A program made the translations under genes and the position numbers. Below, piece after piece: positions 9,386 to 17,271 of a stretch of DNA of 62,120 nt. The DNA lies in assembly GCA_020346185.1 (NCBI GenBank), contig CP070775.1, positions 1,357,875 to 1,419,994 on the forward strand. The letters run 5' to 3'. Source of the DNA: Betaproteobacteria bacterium. GTDB taxonomy: Bacteria; Pseudomonadota; Gammaproteobacteria; Burkholderiales; Eutrophovitaceae. The notes beneath the pieces are model-generated. The model ran no database searches, was not told where the DNA came from, and saw nothing but the letters and a program-made list of their open reading frames with translations. Each line of letters opens with the position of its first letter. Position 1 is the stretch's first letter.

Positions 9386-9904
9386 ATGGCTGCTAGCGCA
9401 GTAAAAAAATCCGGAACGCTTGCAAGGTGGAGAGCAATGGCCGCGAAAGACATCGCTTCGCTTAAAGCCAACCACAAGAATGACGTCGCAGCATTGAAGA
9501 AGAGACTCGAAGCGGTCAAGAAGACGCTGGAGACCACCAGAAAGAAACTCGAATCGGTCGCGAAGACTGCATCTGCAGATGCGACAAAACTGAAAAAACA
9601 AGCTGCCGCGCAAAACAAGAAAGCCGAGGCGGAACTGCAGAAACTGAAGAAGCAAGCGAGCAAGCAGTTTTCCAAGTTGGTGAAACAGGCCAAAAGCAGC
9701 GTCAAACGTGTGAAGAAACAGGGAACAGCGGTGGCCAAGAAGGCTGCGTCCAAGAAAGTTGCTTCCAAGAAAGCTTCGCCGAAAAAGAAAACAGCCACCA
9801 AGAGGAAGACTGTCGCGAAAAAGACGGCCCCCAGGAAAAAAGCGACCACGGTGAGGAAGGCGCCGGGACGCAAGGTCGCCAAGAAGAGCACAAGGTCGCG
9901 CTAG
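9386..9904 (+). CDS. Histone H1-like lysine-rich protein
   Basis: A 172-residue very basic protein. The first half (to about residue 85) is a predicted coiled coil rich in Lys, Ala, Glu and Leu heptads; the second half is built of degenerate KKA/KKT/AKK repeats like eukaryotic H1 tails and bacterial AlgP/BpH1 proteins. Such tails bind DNA non-specifically and affect nucleoid structure and transcription. A GGGAG ribosome binding site precedes the ATG; a GTG lies one codon upstream. The coiled coil suggests dimers, which is unusual for minimal H1-like proteins. The repeat region is low in complexity, so its length may vary between strains. Confidence 0.8.
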   Translation: MAASAVKKSGTLARWRAMAAKDIASLKANHKNDVAALKKRLEAVKKTLETTRKKLESVAKTASADATKLKKQAAAQNKKAEAELQKLKKQASKQFSKLVKQAKSSVKRVKKQGTAVAKKAASKKVASKKASPKKKTATKRKTVAKKTAPRKKATTVRKAPGRKVAKKSTRSR

Positions 9905-10463
9905 CGTAGCAGATTTGTTGTTGTTCAGGACAATAGGCTGAACGCCCCCGGATTCAATATCCGTCGACACTGCGTGTTGATTCAAGAGGGCGTTCAGTCA
10001 CGACGGTAAATTGCCGTACGAGGGCCGCCGCCCGCTACTTTTCCGGCGCGAGCTTGCGTGCCGTGCCGGACCATCACTCGATTGCTGCGACAGCCGAGCA
10101 TTGCTAGCCTCCGCGAGAACGGGTGGTTCTCCAATATTCTCGCAAGACGCCAAGACCATCATCACTTGGCTCGAAAGATGGTTTCCTCAAGAGATCTCGG
10201 CAGCATTCCTCAACTACCACATCTTTCGCTATTGGCGCCCCTCGCTAACATCCGTCAGCCATAGCCCTGCCATCAAACGGGCTGATCGTTCTGGACGGCA
10301 ACTACTGCGGGAAATTGATCAATCGCGAAATGAATGCTTCAATTGCACCGTGATCGAACAAGACATGTGCGGAACATGAAGTTGCTTCTCGATAAGCGCC
10401 AGGATCCAGTGACCTTAGCAGGATATACCGGTGCCGACCAGATCGATCGATAACAGGATCAAA
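9905..10463. other. Intergenic, no supported gene
   Basis: About 560 bases between the H1-like gene and ecsC. The open frame at 10011-10379 has no start signal or domain. No terminator with a T-run was seen. Confidence 0.4.
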
Positions 10464-11261
10464 ATGCCGGACATCGTGCCCATTGTTGACGCGCGCGATC
10501 AGGAGTTGATCTACCAGGCTGCTCAGCACCTCGAGCATCCAAGTCTTGCGGCGCGTTTGAGCAATGCGATCGGCACGCCGATGGAGGTGGCATTCGAGCT
10601 GATGCCGCGTAGCTGGCAGACCCGGCTTAACCGCGTCGTTCGCGCCGCGGCACACAAGTCACTGCAGGCGGCAATTGCAGGGATATATCGGTCAAAGGAA
10701 GGCAGCGGCGACGCGCACCACAAAGCGCTGGTCGGACTGTCAGGCGCTGTCGGCGGCTTCTTCGGTTTACCGGGACTGCTCGTTGAGCTGCCAATCACGA
10801 CTACGCTGATGTTGCGCTCGATCGCTGATATCGCCCGCAGTGAGGGCGAAGACTTGAGTCACGCCGAGACCCGCCGCGAGTGTCTCTCGGTATTCGCGCT
10901 AGGTGGACGTACCGAACACGACGATGCTGCAGAGACAGGTTACTACGGCGTGCGCGCGGCACTGGCGCTGACGCTGTCCAATGCGGCGTCTTCGATACAC
11001 CGGCACGGCCTGCAAGGAGCCGGCACGCCGGCCGCAGCAAAGCTCATCTCAGCCGTTGCTTCGCGTTTTGGATTCCCGGTATCGCAAAAGGCCGCCGCCC
11101 AATCCATACCTTACGTTGGCGCGGCCGCCGGTGCGCTGGTGAATACGGTCTTTGTGCATCACTTCCAGACGGTTGGGCGCAGCCACTTTGTATTGCGCCG
11201 ACTCGAGCGCAAGTACGGTGTCGGCATCGTCGAAGCCGAATACGAGCGCGTTAGAACCTGA
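10464..11261 (+). CDS. EcsC-family protein
   Basis: A 265-residue member of the EcsC family, whose molecular role is not established. The family hallmark is a glycine-rich hydrophobic segment, here GAVGGFFGLPGLLVELPITTT at about residues 93-113, plus a second one near GAAAGALVNTVF that could insert in or associate with the membrane. An AGGA ribosome binding site precedes the ATG at 10464, which I choose over the upstream start at 10431. It ends 18 bases before the cation ATPase and should be co-transcribed with it and the MetK-like gene, suggesting a shared role in ion homeostasis or envelope function. Confidence 0.75.
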   Translation: MPDIVPIVDARDQELIYQAAQHLEHPSLAARLSNAIGTPMEVAFELMPRSWQTRLNRVVRAAAHKSLQAAIAGIYRSKEGSGDAHHKALVGLSGAVGGFFGLPGLLVELPITTTLMLRSIADIARSEGEDLSHAETRRECLSVFALGGRTEHDDAAETGYYGVRAALALTLSNAASSIHRHGLQGAGTPAAAKLISAVASRFGFPVSQKAAAQSIPYVGAAAGALVNTVFVHHFQTVGRSHFVLRRLERKYGVGIVEAEYERVRT

Positions 11262-11279
11262 GGTCCGGACCGCCACAGC

Positions 11280-14200
11280 ATGACGGATCTGAGCCAGGGC
11301 CAGTTGCACCACCCCGCCCCGGGCGCCACTAGGGCGCGACTCGAGGTACTGCACGCGACGGTGCCCGGGCGCATCCGTTTCCGCTGCGGCGAACTGCGCC
11401 GCAACCCGTCACTGGTGTCGCGCTTCGAACATGAGCTACTCGACTATTCCCATTTCAAAGCCGTCGAAGCCAACCCGGTCACCGGCACGTTGCTGGTGTT
11501 CTATTCCGACATCACGGACGTCAGTCAGATCACCTCGCAGATCGGCTCGTGGCTTTCCGACACTTTGCCGGACTCAATCCAGCAAAACGAGTCGGAAGAA
11601 GGCGGCGACGAACCAGTCTGGCACACGCTCCGCGTTGCCGAGACGCTGGCACGCCTTGGCAGCAAACGTGGTGGTCTGTCTGCCACGGCAATTGCCCTGC
11701 GGCAAGCGCAGTTCGGAGCGAATGCGCTGCCCGAAACGCGAGGCCCTTCCGATTTTTCCAATTTTTGGCGCCAGATGGTGTCATGGCCGGTAGCTTTGCT
11801 GGGCGTCTCGGCGGTGGTGTCGATCGCAACTGGCGGGTTGGTCGACGCTGCCGCAATCGGCACGGTGATTCTGGTCAATGCAACCGTCGGTTTCGCCACG
11901 GAACGACAGGCAGAAAAAACCATCTCCCTGATCAACAAATCGCCCGATCACACTGTCGAAGTCATCCGGGGCAACAAACAAATTTTGGTGACGCGTACCA
12001 GCATCGTGCCGGGCGACGTTCTTTTGCTGACGCCGGGAACAGTGATCGCGGGGGATGCACGCATCATCGAAGCGAATCGGCTCACACTGGACGAGTCGAT
12101 GCTCACCGGCGAGAGCATGCCGGTCGAAAAACACCCTGAACGTATCGACAAGGTGCGCTTGCCCTTGGCGGATCGCAGCAACATGACCTATCTGGGCAGC
12201 ATGGTCACCGGTGGAAGCGGACGTGCCGTTGTGGTCGCCATCGGGGCGAACACTGAAGCCGGCCGCATTCAGGATCTCGCGCAAACAGCGCGTCCACCGC
12301 AAACACCGGTCGAACGTCAGCTCGACACACTCGGTGGCCAGCTGGCACTTGCCAGTGGCATTGCCTGCGTTGGCGTGTTTGCAATCGGCATGCTGCGCGG
12401 ACGTGCCCTGCCCTCGATGCTCAGCAGTGCTGCCTCGCTGGCAACCGCAGCCGTGCCCGAGGGACTGCCAACTGTGGCAACGACCACCCTCGCACTGGGT
12501 ATTCACAAGCTCGGATCACGTGGCGCTCTGGTGAGACGCCTCGATGCAGTCGAGACACTCGGTACCCTGCACACCGTGTGTCTCGACAAGACCGGCACCA
12601 TTACCGAGAACCGCATGTCGGTGGCAAGTGTCGTTGTCGGCGACAAGACGGTCGGCATGACCGAGCTCACGGCGGCAGTCGCCGGAGACATTACGATACT
12701 GGACAATGTGCTGCATGGCGCCGAAGGGCTGCTAAAAACAGCAATACTTTGCAGCGATGCCGAGGCCAAAGGAGATCCGAGCGACCCGCAGTTCAGCGGT
12801 TCGCCAACCGAAGTAGCGCTGCTGCGTGCGGCGAAGACCATGGGCGCAGACCTGTTCAGCCTGCGCGACGCTTATCCGCGCCTGCGTACCCGCTACCGCT
12901 CAGAGTCGCAGCGTTACATGAGCACGTTGCATCGGGGCCGAGACAGCGGGCGCTTTCTTGCTGTCAAGGGCAGCCCACGCGAAGTGCTCGACTTGTCGAC
13001 GCAGCTGCGCGTCAGCGATGGCGAGCTGCGTGACCTCGACGAAGACTGGCGAGCCAGGATCCTGACAGCAAACGAAGCGCTGGCACAGCGCGGCCTGCGT
13101 GTGCTGGGGGTGGCTCGATCCGCGACGCTCGAAGATGACGGTGTAGAACCAAATGGCGTGGAACCAGACAACCTGATCTGGTGCGGGCTGGTTGGCCTGG
13201 TCGATCCGATACGTGGCGGCGTCAAGCAGACGCTGGAGGCATTCCACCGTGCCGGTATCGAAACGGCGATGATTACCGGCGACCAGAGTTCTACTGCGCA
13301 GGCGATCGCTCGTGAACTGGACCTTGCCAATGGCAAACGACTGGAAGCGATCGACTCGGTGACGCTCGACCAAATGGATCCTGATCTGCTGGCGGGAATC
13401 CTGCGTCGGGTACATGTGTTCGCGCGCGTCAGCCCGGCCCACAAGCTCGCCATCGTGCAAGCACTACAACGTGGCGGCAAAGTGGTCGCCATGACCGGGG
13501 ATGGCATCAATGATGGTCCGGCGCTGCGGGTCGCCGACCTTGGCATCGCCATGGGAGGTGAAGGCAGCAGTGTAGCAGGCGAGCTGGCTGATATCGTCTT
13601 GAAAGACGACAAGCTCGAGACACTGATAGGTGCCATCGCTCAGGGACGCACCATCTTTCGCAACATCCGCAAATCCGTGCGCTTCTTGCTTTCGAGCAAT
13701 TTCAGCGAGATCGCAGTGATGGCGGTGGGCACCGCGATATCACCCGCGGCACCGATGAATCCGATGCAGCTGTTGTGGATCAACCTGCTGACCGACGTCG
13801 CACCTGCGTTGGCCCTGGGCCTGGACCCGCCCGAGCCCGATGAATTGCTTCGTCCGCCACGAGCACCGATGACGCCGATTCTCGATCGGCGCGATTTGCG
13901 ACGGCTGATCTACGAGGGCCTCACAATGACCGCAGGCGGCCTGGCGAGCTATGGATACGCCACACTCAGATACGGCGCCGGGCCTCGTGCCTCAACCCAT
14001 GTTTTTATGACATTGACGCTGTCACAACTGCTCAACGCGATTAGCAGCCGCTCCGAGCATCATCGCGTGTTCGGCAATCGCCAACTCGCGCGCAATCCGT
14101 TCCTGACCGCGTCTGTTGCCGGGTCAATCGCCCTTCAGGGATTGGCGCTATTCGCCCCGCCATTAAGGAAACTACTCGGTACGACGCCGGTTAGTTTGTC

Positions 14201-14348
14201 CGATCTGATAGCAATTGCTGCCAGCGCAATTACACCGGCGTTGATAAACGACGCAACCAAACCCTCGAGAGATGGCCTCGTCTCAAGTACGAACGCGCAA
14301 GATAAGTCTGCGACAACCCAACCCGATGCGCCGGAAACATCGTTATGA
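11280..14348 (+). CDS. P2-type cation ATPase with N-terminal HMA-like domain
   Basis: A 1022-residue P-type ATPase. Residues 20-95 form an HMA-like domain with VPGRIRFRC but no CxxC metal pair. The ATPase core follows: a cation-ATPase N-terminal domain at about 110-165, TGES in the actuator, the phosphorylated aspartate D436 in CLDKTGT, the TGD motif and TGDGINDGPA hinge. Membrane motifs resemble Ca2+ pumps of the SERCA/PMR1 type: PEGLP in helix 4, SSNFSE in helix 5 and WINLLTD in helix 6, matching ligands Glu309, Asn768, Glu771, Asn796, Thr799 and Asp800 of SERCA by eye. Ca2+ or Mn2+ export is therefore more likely than heavy-metal transport. Its stop overlaps the MetK-like start by four bases. 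Confidence 0.88.
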   Translation: MTDLSQGQLHHPAPGATRARLEVLHATVPGRIRFRCGELRRNPSLVSRFEHELLDYSHFKAVEANPVTGTLLVFYSDITDVSQITSQIGSWLSDTLPDSIQQNESEEGGDEPVWHTLRVAETLARLGSKRGGLSATAIALRQAQFGANALPETRGPSDFSNFWRQMVSWPVALLGVSAVVSIATGGLVDAAAIGTVILVNATVGFATERQAEKTISLINKSPDHTVEVIRGNKQILVTRTSIVPGDVLLLTPGTVIAGDARIIEANRLTLDESMLTGESMPVEKHPERIDKVRLPLADRSNMTYLGSMVTGGSGRAVVVAIGANTEAGRIQDLAQTARPPQTPVERQLDTLGGQLALASGIACVGVFAIGMLRGRALPSMLSSAASLATAAVPEGLPTVATTTLALGIHKLGSRGALVRRLDAVETLGTLHTVCLDKTGTITENRMSVASVVVGDKTVGMTELTAAVAGDITILDNVLHGAEGLLKTAILCSDAEAKGDPSDPQFSGSPTEVALLRAAKTMGADLFSLRDAYPRLRTRYRSESQRYMSTLHRGRDSGRFLAVKGSPREVLDLSTQLRVSDGELRDLDEDWRARILTANEALAQRGLRVLGVARSATLEDDGVEPNGVEPDNLIWCGLVGLVDPIRGGVKQTLEAFHRAGIETAMITGDQSSTAQAIARELDLANGKRLEAIDSVTLDQMDPDLLAGILRRVHVFARVSPAHKLAIVQALQRGGKVVAMTGDGINDGPALRVADLGIAMGGEGSSVAGELADIVLKDDKLETLIGAIAQGRTIFRNIRKSVRFLLSSNFSEIAVMAVGTAISPAAPMNPMQLLWINLLTDVAPALALGLDPPEPDELLRPPRAPMTPILDRRDLRRLIYEGLTMTAGGLASYGYATLRYGAGPRASTHVFMTLTLSQLLNAISSRSEHHRVFGNRQLARNPFLTASVAGSIALQGLALFAPPLRKLLGTTPVSLSDLIAIAASAITPALINDATKPSRDGLVSSTNAQDKSATTQPDAPETSL

Positions 14349-15541
14349 TTGGCTCCAATCTGTTTACTTCTGAAGCAGTCACCGCAGGCCATCCCGACAA
14401 GCTTTGTGACCAGATCAGTGACGCGATCGTTGACAGCTTTCTGACGAGTGACCGCGCCGCGCGCATCAACGCTGAATGCGCAGTTGCACACGGCGTTATC
14501 TTCATCGCCGCCAGCTACGCAGCAAGCACCAGCATCGACATACCGGAAGTTGCACGCACGATAATCAAGGATGTCGGCTACGAAACCGGTGAGTTCAATG
14601 CGGCTGACTGCAGTGTATTAACCAGCATTCGCGAACTGCCGGCACATCAGCGCTTCGAGTCAGCTGACGATGAATTGGATAGCTCCAACCTCGATGCCCT
14701 CACCGTCAGCAACCAGGTCACGGCATTCGGTTACGCCTGCCGCCACACCGACGCACTGATGCCGCTGCCAATCTGGCTGGCGCGGCACTTGTGTCAGCGG
14801 CTGCATGAACGAAGCGACAAGTTGAAGACATCACCACTGAGCCCAGATGCAACCGTGCAGGTGGGGATCGAGTTCAAAGATCGCCAACCAAAGCGAATCC
14901 ACAGCATCAATTTCACCGTTCACAGTGAACAAGCTTGCGACACTGAGGATTTGCGTGCAGAGATTGTGAGCGAAATAATCAAGCCGGTCGTTGCGAAAGA
15001 ATCAATTCGGGTGGACAAACGCACGCGCATTTTCCTCAATCACCAAGGTCCGATATTGAGCGGTGGACCTGTAGTGCATTCCGGCCTGACCGGACGAAAG
15101 ACCGCGGTCGATACCTATGGCCAATTTGCACGGCATAGCGAGTCGGCACAGAGCGGCAAGGATCCGTTGCGTATCGACCGGGTTGCCGCATATGCGGCAC
15201 GGCATGCAGCCAAGAACGTGGTTGCCGCAGGGCTTGCCGACGAATGCGAATTACTGCTGAGTTACTCGATGGGGCTCGCTGGCCCCGTTAGCGTGCAGTT
15301 CGAGACTTTTGGCACCGAGCACTTCGATCAAGGCGACATTCACGCGGCCATCACACGGCATTTCGATTTCCGACTCGGTGCGATTGTGCGCGACTTCGCT
15401 TTGTGTGATCTGCCGGCAGAGCACAGCGGCAACTTCTATCGCCGGCTGGCCGCTTACGGGCAGGTGGGGTTTACCGATCTGGCGCCACCCTGGGAGGAAA
15501 CCCAGGTCGCGGAAAAACTGCGCGAGGATCTTGCGAGTTGA
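14345..15541 (+). CDS. Divergent S-adenosylmethionine synthetase paralogue
   Basis: A 398-residue protein homologous to MetK along its length: TSEAVTAGHPDKLCDQISDA near the N-terminus, the FGYA...DALMPLPI segment, GLTGRK-x2-VDTYG, SGKDP-x2-IDR and AAYAARHAAKNVVAAGLA. However, the GAGDQG loop is replaced by TVSNQV, the lysine in the DAKSQV motif is Thr, and the GD-C/A-G aspartate before LTGRK is His. By eye these match E. coli Asp118, Lys165 and Asp238, all active-site residues. It overlaps the ATPase gene by ATGA, so translation is coupled. It is probably not the housekeeping enzyme; reduced or changed activity is likely. The overall family call is firm, the function is not. Confidence 0.8.
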   Translation: MIGSNLFTSEAVTAGHPDKLCDQISDAIVDSFLTSDRAARINAECAVAHGVIFIAASYAASTSIDIPEVARTIIKDVGYETGEFNAADCSVLTSIRELPAHQRFESADDELDSSNLDALTVSNQVTAFGYACRHTDALMPLPIWLARHLCQRLHERSDKLKTSPLSPDATVQVGIEFKDRQPKRIHSINFTVHSEQACDTEDLRAEIVSEIIKPVVAKESIRVDKRTRIFLNHQGPILSGGPVVHSGLTGRKTAVDTYGQFARHSESAQSGKDPLRIDRVAAYAARHAAKNVVAAGLADECELLLSYSMGLAGPVSVQFETFGTEHFDQGDIHAAITRHFDFRLGAIVRDFALCDLPAEHSGNFYRRLAAYGQVGFTDLAPPWEETQVAEKLREDLAS

Positions 15542-15547
15542 AAGGGC

Positions 15548-16018
15548 TCACGCTTGCGCGCCAGCAACCACCTCTGGCTGCCTGAAGTAGAGCAAATCGA
15601 GCATATTCCACAGGTAGGCCGTTGCCGGGCCGAACACTTGGCCGCGCCGAAACTGAATGAGTGCCATGGTCATCAACACGGCGGCCACAATTTGCCGCTG
15701 CTGACGCAGATCGGGAATGCTACCGCCGAGCAATGACTCAACCCAGTCGAAGATGCCGACCATGGTTTGTGGCGTGCACTCAGCTTCGAGTTCGAACAAA
15801 CCAGCACCACGCGCAGTTTCCGCGACCTGCAGCAACGGCGAACTATGTTCGAGAAGAACCGTTCCGGTACGGAAATTTGCGCGAACGGACTCGACGCCCG
15901 GCAATTCACTCAACTGCCGGCGCAGCAGTGCAAAGTAGGCGCGATCGCCCCTTGCGTCGGCGAGTCGGATGCGCGTCCTGCCCGGCAAATGATGCCTAAC
16001 GGTTGCGTAATTGCTCAC
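15548..16018 (-). CDS. Small HMA-like domain protein with membrane segment
   Basis: A 156-residue protein starting at a GTG that overlaps the stop of the upstream gene (GTGA), so it is translated with it. Residues 1-70 form an HMA-like fold opening with HLPGRTRIRL, the same signature as in the ATPase N-terminus (VPGRIRFR) and the protein at 16688 (LPGRVCLRL). A short hydrophobic segment near residues 110-125 (VAAVLMTMALIQF) may anchor it. No CxxC pair is present. It converges on the MetK-like gene with a six-base gap. It may be a regulatory or docking partner of the ATPase; this is inference from the shared domain and location. Confidence 0.7.
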   Translation of the reverse strand: MSNYATVRHHLPGRTRIRLADARGDRAYFALLRRQLSELPGVESVRANFRTGTVLLEHSSPLLQVAETARGAGLFELEAECTPQTMVGIFDWVESLLGGSIPDLRQQRQIVAAVLMTMALIQFRRGQVFGPATAYLWNMLDLLYFRQPEVVAGAQA

Positions 16019-16395
16019 GCCGCACTGCGCGGCGCATCGGCTCCGGCGACCTCTTCAGCGGCGTCTTCGGCGCCAGCGCTGGTATCACTTGCAGCGGCAG
16101 TCACTGCTTCGTCCGCAGCTTCTTCCGCAGTGGCACTGGACTCGGCAGCAGCGGCCGCCGCTGCGGCTTCACTAGCGGCGACACCGGCTTCGACCTCGGC
16201 CACAAAGTCATCGACGATTTCGCCCACCTCCGACATAACCTCACGGGTCTTGTCGTACAGCATCAAGCCGGTGCGCGTGGCCGCCCGACCGGCCGAATTA
16301 GCCGGGACTTTAAGCTTGGTCAAGCGCGGCACCAACACCGTCGCTGCAGCAGCGGCGCCGAGGACGAGTAATAAGCCGGCAGTTTTCTTTTCCAC
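16015..16395 (-). CDS. DUF5132-like membrane-anchored protein
   Basis: A 126-residue protein with one N-terminal membrane segment (about residues 7-25), then an RTGLMLYDKTREVMSEVGE stretch followed by DDFVAEVEAG, which resembles the DUF5132 type, and an alanine/glutamate-rich low-complexity C-terminal half. It starts at GTG with AAGG upstream. The C-terminal half is acidic and helical, a possible cation-interacting or scaffold region. It is co-translated with the HMA-like protein and diverges from another HMA-like gene at 16688. Function is unknown. Confidence 0.6.
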   Translation of the reverse strand: MEKKTAGLLLVLGAAAAATVLVPRLTKLKVPANSAGRAATRTGLMLYDKTREVMSEVGEIVDDFVAEVEAGVAASEAAAAAAAAESSATAEEAADEAVTAAASDTSAGAEDAAEEVAGADAPRSAA

Positions 16396-16687
16396 GTTGA
16401 TTACCTTGTTTCAGGTTTGGTTGCCGAACCATCCACGTATTGCGCGTCAAGCGCTTCAGTGGGATCCTAATTCACGAAGAACGTTAACTTCCCTCGAACC
16501 CCGATCCGGCTTTCTGATCAGGATCAATACATTATCGTATCAATCACTTATCGTATCAATCACATAAGAAAACAAAACTCGTAAGTTTTGCTACTTCGTA
16601 ATAGGCTGCAAACTATGTTGCACCGCTGCCAGTGTTGCGGCGTATGGGAATCGATAACTCGCTAATTTTATAAACTTTCTGGTGAAA
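16396..16687. promoter_or_regulatory. Divergent promoter region of HMA-like genes
   Basis: About 290 bases between the DUF5132-like gene (minus) and the HMA-like gene (plus). It is visibly richer in A+T than the flanking genes and contains a perfect tandem 16-bp repeat at 16532-16563, a plausible operator that could control both directions. Confidence 0.55.
16532..16563. repeat. Tandem direct repeat, 2 x 16 bp
   Basis: The unit TTATCGTATCAATCAC occurs twice head to tail without mismatch (16532-16547 and 16548-16563). A weaker partial copy (ATCAGGATCAATAC) precedes it. Placement in a divergent promoter suggests a binding site for a dimeric regulator, not a coding feature. Confidence 0.8.
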
Positions 16688-17029
16688 ATGGATCTCGAAA
16701 AGCAAGTCAAACTGGTTTACTGGCTGCCCGGGCGCGTTTGCTTGCGACTGGGCCTGCTCGATGACGAGCCGCAAGTGGCGGACGAGTTACGCGAAGCATT
16801 GGAGGAAGTGCCGGGCATCAACTCGGTCAAGGTAGTTCCCGAGAAGGCCCGGGTTGTCGTGCGCTTCGACCGAAAGCAGGCAACGGGACCAGAAGCGTCC
16901 GCCGCCATGCGTGACGTTCTTTTGCGCTTCTATCCCGATATCGATGCCGCTCAGGCCCACAAGCTGGCGAAACGCTACTTTCCGAAGCTCGACAGGGCAA
17001 AAGTCGATGAGTGGCTGCACAAGGCTTGA
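16688..17029 (+). CDS. Small HMA-like domain protein
   Basis: A 113-residue soluble protein whose first 70 residues form an HMA-like fold opening with WLPGRVCLRLG and closing with an RVVVRFDR strand. It lacks the CxxC motif of true copper chaperones. The C-terminal 40 residues are helical and basic. I start at the ATG at 16688, with GGTGA five bases upstream; a GTG lies two codons earlier. It is the third protein with this LPGR signature in 6 kb, next to the P-type ATPase that carries one itself, and may bind the same partner surface or metal. Confidence 0.65.
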   Translation: MDLEKQVKLVYWLPGRVCLRLGLLDDEPQVADELREALEEVPGINSVKVVPEKARVVVRFDRKQATGPEASAAMRDVLLRFYPDIDAAQAHKLAKRYFPKLDRAKVDEWLHKA

Positions 17030-17271
17030 AGATTAGACCCTTGCCGTGCAAAAAAACGCGAAGGACGAGTAGCGCGTCCGGACCAGGCGGCGCATCGCTC
17101 TGAAAAGAACCTTACTCTGTAACGAAGCCTTGCCCTGTAAACAGACGGTAACACCTGTCTAAGATAGTATGGTGGGCACGGTGCAGAGTGAGCTGCGCTC
17201 GCTGCGCGTAATCCCGCGGGCTCGAACAAGTAGCCAACACCACACACAATCCAGACCGCGCGCCCCTACCG

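Noticed and set aside
9286..9891. 200-codon minus-strand frame opposite the H1-like gene
   Set aside because: Its Phe/Leu/Ala-rich product is the antisense of Lys codon repeats; no start signal.
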